Shown here: positions 19,524 through 28,210 of the stretch, one piece after another | How positions within the stretch are numbered: position 1 is the stretch's first letter | How the letters are laid out: each line of letters opens with the position of its first letter | DNA from: Pseudomonadota bacterium | Lineage (GTDB): Bacteria; Pseudomonadota; Gammaproteobacteria; Halothiobacillales; Halothiobacillaceae | Direction of reading: 5' to 3' | NCBI GenBank assembly: GCA_021801265.1 | Contig: JAJYYE010000001.1 | Location: 124,001 to 188,000 of the forward strand | Length of the DNA: 64,000 bases | The notes under the pieces: generated by a model | Databases searched by the model: none | Told to the model about the DNA's origin: nothing | Seen by the model: only the letters and a program-made list of their open reading frames with translations | Made by a program: the position numbers and the translations under genes

Positions 19524-21917
19524 GTGGCACAAACAAAAAGAGCATCATCTAAAACTCCAGCAAAAAGTGCACGCCCACCGGCTAAAAAATCACCTGCACG
19601 CGGGCCTGATTTAAAGGGAATACTGCTAAAAAGCTTGTTGGTACTGGCCTTGGTCGGCGTGGCGCTGTTAGCCATCTGGGCCTATTTTTTGAATGAACGG
19701 GTGGTCGAACGTTTTTCCGGCACCCTCTGGAAATTGCCCGCGACGGTCTATGCCGCGCCACAAGAGATTTATGTCGGACAACACTTGTCGCCCAATAAGC
19801 TGGTCGATGATCTGGATGCACTGCATTACCGAGACCGCAGTGATTTAGTCGAAACCGGCACCTTTGCCCGCGTCGGCAACGAAATTCGCATTCACCGCCG
19901 CGCGTTTGATTTCCCCGATGGCAACGAGCCCGATAAACAAGTGCGCGTCGTGTTTGTGAATGATGCGGTGAAAGCCGTAACCGATGCGGCCGGCGCCGAT
20001 TTGGGCATTAGTCGGCTTGAGCCGATGATGATTGGGCAGTTGTATCCCGATATCAATGAGGACCGCATCTTACTGAATGCCGAACAGGTACAGAAAGATG
20101 CCCCACTCTTAATTAAAACCTTGATTACCGTTGAAGATCGGGATTTTTACACCCACCACGGCGTCGTGCCTTCGGCTGTGTTGCGCGCCTTGTTTGTCAA
20201 CCTCACCTCGGGGCATACCGTGCAGGGCGGCAGTACCATCACCCAACAGCTGGCGAAAAATTTATTCCTAACCCCCAAACGCACCTACGAACGCAAGCTG
20301 GCCGAGATGATCATGGCACTCGAAATGGAGTGGCATTACCCCAAAGATAAAATCTTAGAGGGTTATCTGAACGAGGTATACCTCGGCCAGGATGGCAGCA
20401 AGGCGATTCATGGTTTTGGCTTGGCCGCCCGCTATTATTTTGGCCGCCCGGTCGATGAACTGCGCCCCGAAGAAATCGCCCTGCTGGTCGGCATGGTCAA
20501 AGGCGCGTCTTACTACAACCCGCGCCATAACCCAGAGCGCGCCAAAGAACGCCGTGACACGGTGCTCGATTTAATGGCCAATAACGGCCTGATTACACCC
20601 ACCGAAGCGGGAACGCTCAAACAAAAACCGCTGGGCGTGCTCAAGGAAAAAGGCACGACCTCCGCTCATCCGGCTTTTTTAGACCTCGTACAACGGCAAC
20701 TCGCGCAGCAATACAACCCCGAAGATCTCAAAACCAAAGGGCTGCGAATTTTCACGACCCTGCACCCCAGCGTGCAAGCTTCCCTTGAGCAGGCGGTAGG
20801 CGTTTTGAGTTCAATTGAAAAAGCGCGCAAATACCCCGCCGACACCTTGCAAACCGCCGGTATTATTACCTCAATCGGCACGGGCGAAGTACAAGCGCTG
20901 GTGGGTGGACGCGACCCCACCTTTGAGGGCTATAACCGCGCGCTTGACGCCCAACGGCAGATTGGATCGCTCATTAAACCGTCGATTTATCTCACTGCGC
21001 TGTCTAATCCCACTAAATTCTCGCTGATCACGCCGCTGGATGACTCGCCACTTACCGTCGACCAGCCCGGATCAAAACCGTGGAACCCCGAAAACTACGA
21101 TCGAAAATTCCTGGGCCCCACACCGCTGTATATCGATTTGGCGCAATCGCGCAATGTGCCGAGCATTCGGTTGGGGCTGGAGGTGGGCCTGGATAACGTC
21201 GCCGATACGCTGCACAAACTGGGTGGCCCGGAAGTCAAGCCGTTTTACCCCTCCATGTTGTTGGGCTCGATGACCATGACCCCATTCAATGTGGCACAAA
21301 TTTATCAAACCCTATCTTCGGATGGATTTTATAGTCCGTTGCGCGCCATTCGCACCGTGGTGGATGCCGGCGGCAGGCCGCTTTCGCGCTACCCGCTGAC
21401 CGTCACCCAGGTAGCCGACCCCAACTCATTGTATTTATTACAATATGCCATGCAAAATGTTGTCGCCAACGGTACAGCGGCGAGCCTGAACAAAACCATT
21501 CCGCCCTCGGTGGGCGTGGCAGGCAAAACCGGCACCACCAACGACAGCCGCGATGCCTGGTTTGCGGGCTTTACGGGCAACCGCGTCGGCGTGGTGTGGG
21601 TAGGACGCGATGATGACAAACCGACCAGCCTCACCGGTGCGAGTGGCGCACTGCCGATCTGGGCAGCCGCATTCAAAAATTTGTACAACAAACCCCGCGA
21701 TATGACGCCGCCCAAAGGCATTACATTCGCGAATGTCGATGTGCAACAACAAGCCCGGGTGCCCAGCCAATGCCCCGGTGTGTTAATGCCGTTCATGAGC
21801 GGATTTGTGCCACGGACGGTGATTGATTGCCAAGCGAACACCAATACGCCCAATCATGCGCCCAACAATCAATCTGGCGACAACCCGCTCAATTCGATTC
21901 TCAATTTTTTTCGTTAA
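19524..21917 (+). CDS. mrcB: Penicillin-binding protein 1B (bifunctional peptidoglycan synthase)
   Basis: A 797-residue class A PBP. A basic Lys/Ala/Pro-rich cytoplasmic tail (~1-30) precedes one transmembrane helix (~32-54) and a UB2H-like region. The glycosyltransferase has EDRDFYTHHG with the catalytic Glu (~residue 206) and QGGSTITQQLAKNLFL. The transpeptidase has the S-x-x-K motif in GSLIKPSIY, the SRN motif in AQSRNVPS, and AGKTGTTNDSRDAWF (KTG). All catalytic residues are intact. The start is GTG 19524 (weak ribosome site). The UB2H-like region and length favour PBP1B over PBP1A. The gene is followed at 12 bp by a TPR lipoprotein gene, a position where LpoB-like activators or assembly lipoproteins may occur. 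Confidence 0.94.
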   Translation: MAQTKRASSKTPAKSARPPAKKSPARGPDLKGILLKSLLVLALVGVALLAIWAYFLNERVVERFSGTLWKLPATVYAAPQEIYVGQHLSPNKLVDDLDALHYRDRSDLVETGTFARVGNEIRIHRRAFDFPDGNEPDKQVRVVFVNDAVKAVTDAAGADLGISRLEPMMIGQLYPDINEDRILLNAEQVQKDAPLLIKTLITVEDRDFYTHHGVVPSAVLRALFVNLTSGHTVQGGSTITQQLAKNLFLTPKRTYERKLAEMIMALEMEWHYPKDKILEGYLNEVYLGQDGSKAIHGFGLAARYYFGRPVDELRPEEIALLVGMVKGASYYNPRHNPERAKERRDTVLDLMANNGLITPTEAGTLKQKPLGVLKEKGTTSAHPAFLDLVQRQLAQQYNPEDLKTKGLRIFTTLHPSVQASLEQAVGVLSSIEKARKYPADTLQTAGIITSIGTGEVQALVGGRDPTFEGYNRALDAQRQIGSLIKPSIYLTALSNPTKFSLITPLDDSPLTVDQPGSKPWNPENYDRKFLGPTPLYIDLAQSRNVPSIRLGLEVGLDNVADTLHKLGGPEVKPFYPSMLLGSMTMTPFNVAQIYQTLSSDGFYSPLRAIRTVVDAGGRPLSRYPLTVTQVADPNSLYLLQYAMQNVVANGTAASLNKTIPPSVGVAGKTGTTNDSRDAWFAGFTGNRVGVVWVGRDDDKPTSLTGASGALPIWAAAFKNLYNKPRDMTPPKGITFANVDVQQQARVPSQCPGVLMPFMSGFVPRTVIDCQANTNTPNHAPNNQSGDNPLNSILNFFR

Positions 21918-21929
21918 GGACAAACCCCC

Positions 21930-22571
21930 ATGCCGACCAAAGCCTCGCCAAACCATAAACCCACGACGCCTTTGCGCCGTGCCACGGCCATCACTACCGT
22001 AATGATTGGCCTAAGCCTGCTGGCCGGTTGCGCCAGCGCCCCCCCGCGCCAAGCCATGCGCCCAGTAACGCCCATTTACCCGCAACCACCGATTCCACCC
22101 GCAGTACAAGCCCACCCGTTAATCATGCGGGAGATGCAAGAACAACGGCTACCGAACAACAATAATTACACCGCCAACCCACCCGAAACACCCGGTACGC
22201 CCATGATGCAAGCCATGCCCACCGCCAGCGCGCCAGCCGTCATCGCCTTGGTGACCCGCGCCGAAGCACAAACCCGAGCCGGTGATTTGGGTGGCGCGGA
22301 AGCGACTCTGGAGCGCGCGGTACAAATTCAGCCGAATAATGCCCGCCTGTGGCTCGATTTTGCCCAGTTACGGCTAGCACAAAACCAGCCTGCCGAAGCC
22401 GAACAGTTCGCTCTGCGCGCCGTGCAATATGCCCAAGGCAATACCGGTCTGCGTGCCGCATGGCTGATGGTCGCCAAAGCCCGCGATGCCCAAGGCAATA
22501 CCCAGGGTGCCGCTGACGCCCGCCGCAAAGCGGGCTACCAACCCGCCACGCCCGCCCAGACCCAAGGCTAA
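21930..22571 (+). CDS. TPR-containing outer-membrane lipoprotein
   Basis: A 213-residue lipoprotein: the signal peptide has an extended basic N-region and the lipobox LAGC (~Cys 34). A Pro-rich linker (~37-100) leads to two or three tetratricopeptide-like repeats (~105-200; e.g. AGDLGGAEATLERAVQIQPNN and AEAEQFALRAVQYA). It is 12 bp downstream of mrcB and 14 bp upstream of the helicase gene, so it is probably in one operon with mrcB. By position it may assist PBP1B, comparable in idea to Lpo activators, but it has no recognisable LpoB homology; that role is inference. Confidence 0.8.
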   Translation: MPTKASPNHKPTTPLRRATAITTVMIGLSLLAGCASAPPRQAMRPVTPIYPQPPIPPAVQAHPLIMREMQEQRLPNNNNYTANPPETPGTPMMQAMPTASAPAVIALVTRAEAQTRAGDLGGAEATLERAVQIQPNNARLWLDFAQLRLAQNQPAEAEQFALRAVQYAQGNTGLRAAWLMVAKARDAQGNTQGAADARRKAGYQPATPAQTQG

Positions 22572-22585
22572 ACGGAGCCGCCGCC

Positions 22586-24550
22586 TTGACCCATCATCCC
22601 GCCGCCAACACGCCCAGGCCCACCACACTCGATGACGTATTCGGTCACGAAGGGGTATTGGCGCAAGCATTTGCTGGCTACCAACCGCGTCCTGGCCAAA
22701 TGCAAATGGCCGAAATCATCCGCGATGCCATTACCGATTCCCGCACGGTGGTCATCGAAGCGGGCACCGGTGTCGGTAAAACTTTTGGGTATTTAGCCCC
22801 CGTGCTGCTCGCCGGGCGCAAGGCCATTGTTTCGACCGGCACCAAGCATCTGCAAGATCAAATTTTCAGCCGCGATTTACCGCAAATTAAAGCCTTGATG
22901 GGCTCGAACGCCCGCACCGCCCTGCTCAAAGGCCGCGCTAATTATTTGTGCCAGCATCGTTTGGATCGCGCGATTGCCGAAGGCCGCCTGCAAAGCCCCG
23001 ATTGGGTGCGCGCGCTGCAGCGCATCAAAACGTGGGCTGAACGCACCCGAGATGGCGATATTTCACGCTGCGATATGGTGACCGAGGAGCATGGCATTTG
23101 GCCGCTCGTCACCTCCACGAACGAGAATTGTTTGGGCAAAGAATGCCCCGCCTTTGATGAGTGCTTCGTGGTGAAGGCGCGCGAGGCCGCGCATGAAGCG
23201 GAAATTGTGGTGATTAATCACCATTTGTTTTGCGCCGATATTGCGATTCGCCAAAGTGGTTTCGCCCAATTGCTGCCCGAGGCCGATGTGGTCGTGCTGG
23301 ATGAAGCGCATCAGCTGCCCGAAATTGCCAGCCTGTTTTTTGGCTCCGCACTCAGTAGCGGCCAAATGATTGATTTGGTCCGCGATACCGTCCGCGAGCA
23401 GCAAGCCGAAGCTGCCGACATGAGCGATATCACCGTGGTCGCACATCAGCTGGAGGTCGCACTCGACCCCTGCGTTCTGGCGCTCAAAAATGCCCGAACC
23501 GACCGCATTGCCTGGGCAGAAATTGCCGAGGATGCCGCCATTCAAGCCACGTTCAATGCACTCGATGAATGCCTCAAAGAACTCACCAGTGCGCTCGAAA
23601 TCGCCGCACCCCGCGGCAAAGGCCTGGCCAGTTGCCATGAGCGCGCCGTGCAGATGCGCCAAGGCTTATCGAGTTTTCGCAGCAGTAAAGACACCGACAC
23701 CGAAGTGCGTTGGTTAGAGCGCCGTGAAAAATCGTTCACCCTCAATATCACACCGATGGATGCGGGCAAAACTTTCTCCGATGTGGTGGAAAGCCAGCCC
23801 CGCACATGGGTATTTACCTCCGCCACGCTCGCCGCCGGTGCAGATTTTTCGCACTTCACCCGCCGCCTGAATTTAAATTTAGCGCTGTGCCAGCAAACAC
23901 CCTCGCCATTTGATTATCCCAATCAAGCGCTGATGTATTTGCCACCTGACCTGCCCGACCCGAAAACCGACTCCGACTACACCCTCAAAATTTTGCGGCG
24001 GGTATTTCCGGTGCTCAAAGCCAGCGGCGGGCGGGCATTTTTACTGTTCACCAGCCACCGCGAACTGAAAAAAGCGGCTGAAATTTTAGAAGGGAAACTG
24101 CCGTTTCCGCTGTTCGTGCAAGGCATGCAGGCCAAAGCGACCCTGCTGGAACAATTCCGCCAGTCCGGCAATGGCGTGCTGCTGGGCACGCAAAGTTTTT
24201 GGGAAGGCGTGGATGTGCGCGGCGAAGCACTGTCCGTGGTCATGATCGACCGCATTCCATTTGCCTCGCCCGATGACCCGGTACGCCGCGCCCGCGAAAC
24301 CCAACTCAAAGAGGCTGGACATTCGCCCTTCGCGGCCATGGCAATGCCCGAGGCCATCATCACCTTCAAGCAAGGCGTGGGGCGGTTGATTCGCGATGTC
24401 ACTGATCGCGGCATATTGGTGCTCTGCGACCCGCGCCTGCAAAGCACCGGCTACGGGCGACAAATCCTGGATGCCCTGCCGCCGATGCGTCGGACCAGCG
24501 ATCCGATTGATGTACACGCATTTTTTCAGGAATCCATACCCAAGACGTAA
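22586..24550 (+). CDS. yoaA: DinG/YoaA-family Fe-S DNA helicase
   Basis: A 654-residue XPD-like 5'-3' helicase. Walker A is EAGTGVGKTFGYLAP (~53-67) and Walker B/DEAH is VVLDEAHQLPE. Four cysteines for a 4Fe-4S cluster are in place: one in NYLCQHRL and three in ENCLGKECPAFDEC. Motif VI is FKQGVGRLIR. YoaA in E. coli acts at stalled replication forks; DinG is the longer SOS-induced paralogue (716 aa), so length favours YoaA. It starts at TTG 22586 after an ACGGAG site. Its TAA stop codon is directly followed by MITE-like element A2, whose target-like trinucleotide is that same TAA. Confidence 0.88.
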   Translation: MTHHPAANTPRPTTLDDVFGHEGVLAQAFAGYQPRPGQMQMAEIIRDAITDSRTVVIEAGTGVGKTFGYLAPVLLAGRKAIVSTGTKHLQDQIFSRDLPQIKALMGSNARTALLKGRANYLCQHRLDRAIAEGRLQSPDWVRALQRIKTWAERTRDGDISRCDMVTEEHGIWPLVTSTNENCLGKECPAFDECFVVKAREAAHEAEIVVINHHLFCADIAIRQSGFAQLLPEADVVVLDEAHQLPEIASLFFGSALSSGQMIDLVRDTVREQQAEAADMSDITVVAHQLEVALDPCVLALKNARTDRIAWAEIAEDAAIQATFNALDECLKELTSALEIAAPRGKGLASCHERAVQMRQGLSSFRSSKDTDTEVRWLERREKSFTLNITPMDAGKTFSDVVESQPRTWVFTSATLAAGADFSHFTRRLNLNLALCQQTPSPFDYPNQALMYLPPDLPDPKTDSDYTLKILRRVFPVLKASGGRAFLLFTSHRELKKAAEILEGKLPFPLFVQGMQAKATLLEQFRQSGNGVLLGTQSFWEGVDVRGEALSVVMIDRIPFASPDDPVRRARETQLKEAGHSPFAAMAMPEAIITFKQGVGRLIRDVTDRGILVLCDPRLQSTGYGRQILDALPPMRRTSDPIDVHAFFQESIPKT

Positions 24551-24751
24551 GAGCCTGTTCATCATCTCGCTAAAGCGCGCATCCTGTTCTCACGCCGCCT
24601 GGGCATCCCTGCCCAGGACCTAACGCTCAGCGGACGAAGCTCGCTGCGATAACAGTGTGCTCAACATGCGCCCCTGCGCTGTGTATGCCGCGCTGTTTCG
24701 CGCCATTTTGCCTGGCGTTGCATCTCTGTGATCGACATGATGAACAGGCCC
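24551..24751. mobile_element. MITE-like element, family A, copy 2 (~201 bp, inverted relative to copy 1)
   Basis: The left arm (GAGCCTGTTCATCATCTCGC...) matches the inverse of copy 1's right arm almost base for base, including CTAAAGCGCGC. The right arm, read inversely, matches copy 1's left arm through CAAAATGGCGCGAAA and GCATACACAG. About 60-70 bp of extra sequence sits in the middle. The right end is degenerate (GGCCC rather than GGCTC). The left flank TAA is the helicase stop codon. Confidence 0.75.
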
Positions 24752-24752
24752 C

Positions 24753-24780
24753 AAGAGGGGGGTTATCCCCGACATGGCGC
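24753..24780. repeat. Single REP unit 4
   Basis: GAGGGGGGTTATCCCCGAC followed by ATGGCGCC abuts the right end of MITE-like copy 2. It matches the left unit of the BIME-like elements. Confidence 0.6.
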
Positions 24781-24896
24781 CAAACGATCGCGCTGCAGCC
24801 TAAAACAACCCACGGCAAAAATTGAGCGGATCCGCTCCTTCATGCGACAATTCACCCCCCATTTCACCCCGCCAATATCACAGGGCAAAAAACCAC

Positions 24897-25796
24897 ATGA
24901 CGGCACACATTCTGGATGGTCGAGCGTTATCCGCCTCGCTGCAAACCACATTCACGGAAGAAATCCAAGCGGCCACCGCGCAAGGCATTCGTCCGCCGGG
25001 CATTGCGGTGGTGCAAGTAGGAAATGATGCCGCATCCAGTGTCTACGTAGCGAGCAAACGCAAAACTTGTGAAAGACTCGGGATTTATTCGCAGTCGATT
25101 GATTTACCGAGCAGCATCACCCAAGCCGAATTAAATCGTTTGATCGATCAGTTCAATGCCGACCCCCGCATCGATGGTGTTCTCGTGCAACTTCCCCTGC
25201 CCGCCCACATCAACGCCAGCGAGATGATCGAACGCATCGAACCGCATAAAGATGTCGATGGCTTTCATCCTGAAAACATCGGCAAGCTCGCGATTCGCCA
25301 ACCTGCGCTACGCCCCTGTACTCCATGGGGCGTGATGAAACTGCTCGAAACAGCGAACGTCGATTTTTATGGGTTGGAAGCATTGGTCATTGGGGCTTCA
25401 AACATTGTGGGGCGACCCATGGCCCTGGAATTATTACTGGCCGGCGCAACGGTCACCGTCGCGCATCGGTTCACCCGTGATTTAGCCGCGCATGTGGCAC
25501 GCGCTGATTTAGTGGTGGCTGCGGCAGGTAAACCCGGCTTAATTCGGGGGGAATGGATCAAACCCGGCGCCATCGTGGTTGACGTCGGCATTCATCGACA
25601 AGTGGATGGCAGCCTGTGTGGCGATGTGGATTACGCCGTGGCCGCTGAGCGCGCGGCGTGGATTACGCCCGTGCCGGGGGGCGTTGGCCCCATGACCATT
25701 GCGATGCTTATGCATAACACCGTACAAGCTTGGCGGGCACATACCAATCAACTCGTCCACCCCCCCGCTACCCCGCGATCGGCGGGCGCATTTTGA
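24897..25796 (+). CDS. folD: Methylenetetrahydrofolate dehydrogenase/cyclohydrolase FolD
   Basis: A 299-residue bifunctional enzyme that interconverts methylene-, methenyl- and 10-formyl-tetrahydrofolate. The catalytic Lys lies in [14 protein letters not shown] (~residues 50-63), and the two PROSITE-type blocks are visible: [12 protein letters not shown] and the C-terminal [15 protein letters not shown]. The NADP-binding motif is [15 protein letters not shown]. The start at ATG 24897 gives the standard N-terminus; the frame stays open further upstream without support. Its stop codon overlaps the likely start of rnt. Confidence 0.96.
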   Translation: MTAHILDGRALSASLQTTFTEEIQAATAQGIRPPGIAVVQVGNDAASSVYVASKRKTCERLGIYSQSIDLPSSITQAELNRLIDQFNADPRIDGVLVQLPLPAHINASEMIERIEPHKDVDGFHPENIGKLAIRQPALRPCTPWGVMKLLETANVDFYGLEALVIGASNIVGRPMALELLLAGATVTVAHRFTRDLAAHVARADLVVAAAGKPGLIRGEWIKPGAIVVDVGIHRQVDGSLCGDVDYAVAAERAAWITPVPGGVGPMTIAMLMHNTVQAWRAHTNQLVHPPATPRSAGAF

Positions 25797-26518
25797 ACGA
25801 TTCTGCACCCACCCATGTCAACGATTTTGCTGATTTCGCTGCCGTCCTAACACACCCCGGTAAAAACGACTGGAACGTGGCGCGACGCTTTCGGGGCTTT
25901 ATGCCGGTGGTGGTCGATGTCGAAACCGGCGGCCTGAATCCCCAAACTGATGCCTTGCTTGAACTGGCTGCCGTCCTCCTGGATGTCGATGCCAGCGGCA
26001 AAATTGTCCCCGTTGATCGCGTGCATATTCATGTGCGACCCTTCGAGGGGGCCAATCTCAATCCCGCCTCCATGAAAATCAACGGGATTGATATCGATCA
26101 CCCCTTCCGCGGCGCACTGGACGAGGCCGAAGCCCTGCACCAGTTTTTTCAGCCCATTCGCCAACGCGTTAAACTCAATGGCGCACGACGGGCTATTCTG
26201 GTCGGCCATAACGCCGCCTTCGATTTGGCCGTCATTAATGCCGCCTGCGCGCGCGTTTCCAACAAAAAGAACCCGTTTCATCCGTTCTCGACCTTCGATA
26301 CAGTCACACTTTCTGCGCTGGCCGTGGGCGAAACCGTACTCGCCAAAGCCCTGGAAGCCATCGGTTTACACTGGGATAGCACCCAAGCCCACGGCGCACT
26401 GTACGATGCCGAGCAAACCGCCGAGCTGTTCTGCCGCATCATGAATAACTTCTCCACCACCCATGGCCGCGCGCCCATGCGGGTGAACACCAAGCCGCCA
26501 GCGGGATCATCCGTCTAA
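25793..26518 (+). CDS. rnt: Ribonuclease T (DEDDh 3'-5' exonuclease)
   Basis: A 241-residue DEDDh exonuclease that trims tRNA and other stable RNA 3' ends. Catalytic residues are seen in [19 protein letters not shown] (Exo I), [14 protein letters not shown] (Exo II) and [17 protein letters not shown] (Exo III with His). [16 protein letters not shown] and [10 protein letters not shown] are typical of RNase T. The first ATG of the family-like core is internal; TTG 25793, overlapping the folD stop (TTTGA), is the most economical start, with an upstream option at 25730. The N-terminal ~28 residues are an extension compared with E. coli RNase T. Confidence 0.92.
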   Translation: MNDSAPTHVNDFADFAAVLTHPGKNDWNVARRFRGFMPVVVDVETGGLNPQTDALLELAAVLLDVDASGKIVPVDRVHIHVRPFEGANLNPASMKINGIDIDHPFRGALDEAEALHQFFQPIRQRVKLNGARRAILVGHNAAFDLAVINAACARVSNKKNPFHPFSTFDTVTLSALAVGETVLAKALEAIGLHWDSTQAHGALYDAEQTAELFCRIMNNFSTTHGRAPMRVNTKPPAGSSV

Positions 26519-26716
26519 GCCCCCGCGTACCGGATTGATGGGCCAGGGCGCACATCAATCCGTTCAATCAAGGCGATGAGGGCAAGGCGAAAAGATAGGA
26601 AAGGTGGCGTTGACACGCTGCTCATGCGCACGCTCAACCCGAAAAACCGCTTCAGTGGATTGATCGACGTACCCTCAAAGCGACTCAACCCCCTATCGGC
26701 ACATAAATAGCGCAGT

Positions 26717-26734
26717 GTGAGTCATATGACGCAC
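26717..26734. promoter_or_regulatory. 18-bp palindrome, candidate operator
   Basis: GTGAGTCATATGACGCAC equals its own reverse complement except for one base pair. It is ~190 bp upstream of exbD, too far for a core promoter element but suitable for a dimeric activator or repressor. The regulator is unknown. Confidence 0.35.
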
Positions 26735-26848
26735 TCATCTCAAAAACCCAGTCGAAAATTCCAATGCCAAATGGTCCAGTGTTCTGGGGTAGCCTCATTG
26801 GACAGTGGTTGTTCAACGCACACAAGCCATACGACCACATCATCAAAA

Positions 26849-26892
26849 TGTAACCATTTGTAAACCAGCATGTAACAAATGCGCCGCATGAT
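26849..26892 (+). promoter_or_regulatory. Pho-box-like repeats and -10 of the exbD-tonB-phoD cluster
   Basis: Three direct repeats, TGTAAC (26849-26854), TGTAAA (26859-26864) and TGTAAC (26871-26876), lie on one helix face (spacing 10 and 12 bp, mean 11). PhoB boxes are 11-bp-phased repeats with CTGTCAT/CTGTAAC-like cores. A CATGAT hexamer (26887-26892) follows exactly 10 bp after the last repeat, as in PhoB-activated promoters that lack a -35 box. This fits the phosphorus-related genes downstream. PhoB control is an inference. Confidence 0.45.
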
Positions 26893-26922
26893 TCACAACT
26901 CGTTTACAAAGAGCAGCAAGAA

Positions 26923-27330
26923 ATGCGTCGTTGGCAAGAAACACCGCCGAATAAGGCACGAATTGAAATCATCCCCATGATTGATGTCATGATGTTTTTG
27001 CTGATTTTTTTCGTACTGATTAGCTTAAATGTTATTCCAGCGCAGGGTATTAAAACACAGCTGCCCAAATCATCCGAATCGCAAAAAATAAGTGAAACCA
27101 AAAACATCATTATTACGATAAATAATGAAAACACCTTGCAAGTTGATGGCAAATTGGTCGATTTAAGCAACTTATCTGCCGAATTAAACAGCTACAAAAA
27201 TTTGGATAAAAAACCGAATTTTATTATCAATGGTGACAAATCGGCCAATCTGCAAACACTGATTAACGTGATGGATATCATTAAATCCGATGGGTTTAAT
27301 TCTGTTGCAATTGCCACGAAGTCAAAATAA
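26923..27330 (+). CDS. exbD: ExbD/TolR-family proton channel subunit
   Basis: A 135-residue protein with one N-terminal transmembrane helix (~residues 18-40) containing the conserved proton-carrying Asp in PMIDVMMFLLIFFVL, followed by a periplasmic domain rich in Asn/Lys. It is the first gene of the cluster exbD-tonB-receptor-exbB. With ExbB it converts the proton gradient into TonB motion. Base composition is lower in GC than neighbours (many Lys, Asn, Ile codons), which may hint at a separate origin. ExbD and TolR cannot always be told apart; adjacency to tonB argues for ExbD. Confidence 0.9.
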   Translation: MRRWQETPPNKARIEIIPMIDVMMFLLIFFVLISLNVIPAQGIKTQLPKSSESQKISETKNIIITINNENTLQVDGKLVDLSNLSAELNSYKNLDKKPNFIINGDKSANLQTLINVMDIIKSDGFNSVAIATKSK

Positions 27331-27344
27331 CGGCGTTATGGAAA

Positions 27345-28166
27345 ATGATCGAACGCATTTTTAAACTTCGCCAATGGCTTGCGAGTTTTCCCGCACTGAT
27401 CGCCCTTATTTTGGTGATTTTAGGTACGCAAACCGTCAAGGTGTTAGAGGCAAAACCCGCTGCGCGCCAAATCATGCAAGTGTCGATGGTCAGCTTACCG
27501 CCACCACCCGCACCGCCTGTGGAGCCGCCCAAGGAACCCGAACCGGAGCCAATCGAGCCAGCGCCAGAAGAACCTTTGCCTCCGATCGTGGCAACGCCTG
27601 AAGAAGCGCCTGCGCCCGTTGTCGAAGCCAAAAAACCCACGCCACCAACGCCCAAACCCAAAGAACCAAAACCTGTCGAGCCTAAAAAACCGACAGAACA
27701 CAAAGCACCACCAAAACCGGCAATCAAAGAAACAGCCAAGGAACCGCCAACCAAGGTCATTCCAGAGGCCGAGGCAGCGCCTGCGGCTCCCCCTAAGCCC
27801 CCTGCGGCTGAACAACTGGCGCCCCAACCCACCACACCCGAGCTCAAACCGAATCTGAGCGCGGCGGCTGAAGCAAGTTATGCCGCCAAAGTTCGTGCCG
27901 ATTTAAATGCGAACAAGCGATACCCCACCGGGCGCGAAGCCAGCTTGACCCAACCCGCCGGCACCGTGCGCGTCTGGATGGTGCTCAATCGGCAAGGTGA
28001 AGTCATCGATTCCGGCGTTGAGCAAACTTCCCACGCCATGCTGCTAGATCGAGCCGCACTCAGCACGGTGCGGCGCTCCACGTTTGATGCGTTCCCGGCT
28101 GATTCATGGCCTGGCGTCGCCTCGCACCGTTTTACTGTCGATATGAATTACCAACCCGCCCAATGA
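27345..28166 (+). CDS. tonB: TonB energy-transducing protein
   Basis: A 273-residue TonB: a short cytoplasmic tail, one transmembrane helix (~14-34), a long Pro/Glu then Pro/Lys-rich periplasmic spacer (~48-165, with EPEPEPIEPAPEEP-type and KPTPPTPKPKEPKPVEP-type runs), and a C-terminal domain (~178-273) with the family's LNANKRYPTGREA and GTVRVWMVLNRQGEV segments. It links ExbBD in the inner membrane to the outer-membrane receptor encoded 44 bp downstream. An unusually Gly/Ser-rich frame on the opposite strand is only the mirror of the proline codons. Confidence 0.92.
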   Translation: MIERIFKLRQWLASFPALIALILVILGTQTVKVLEAKPAARQIMQVSMVSLPPPPAPPVEPPKEPEPEPIEPAPEEPLPPIVATPEEAPAPVVEAKKPTPPTPKPKEPKPVEPKKPTEHKAPPKPAIKETAKEPPTKVIPEAEAAPAAPPKPPAAEQLAPQPTTPELKPNLSAAAEASYAAKVRADLNANKRYPTGREASLTQPAGTVRVWMVLNRQGEVIDSGVEQTSHAMLLDRAALSTVRRSTFDAFPADSWPGVASHRFTVDMNYQPAQ

Positions 28167-28210
28167 TTTAACTCGTTATTTAACCCGTGATTTAATTTGA
28201 GGAATTTGAA

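Larger units (their letters stand above)
24551..24896. other. 346-bp gene-free stretch before folD
   Basis: It is filled by MITE-like copy A2 and REP unit 4; the last ~110 bp are AT-richer and should carry the folD promoter, but I see no convincing -35/-10 pair. Confidence 0.6.
26519..26922. other. 404-bp gene-free stretch upstream of the exbD-tonB cluster
   Basis: It carries an 18-bp near-perfect palindrome (26717-26734) and a Pho-box-like direct-repeat array (26849-26876). Around 26560-26600 there is weak resemblance to family A MITE sequence (TTCAATCAAGGCGATG...GGCAAGGCGAAAA). No gene seen. Confidence 0.65.

Noticed and set aside
26555-26605. Possible third family A MITE copy
   Set aside because: Only loose similarity (TTCAATCAAGGCGATG and GGCAAGGCGAAAA); no ends. 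Mentioned in the gap entry but not called.
27296-27847. 183-residue Gly/Ser-rich open frame on the minus strand
   Set aside because: It is the mirror of the tonB proline/lysine codons; no ribosome site, low-complexity only.
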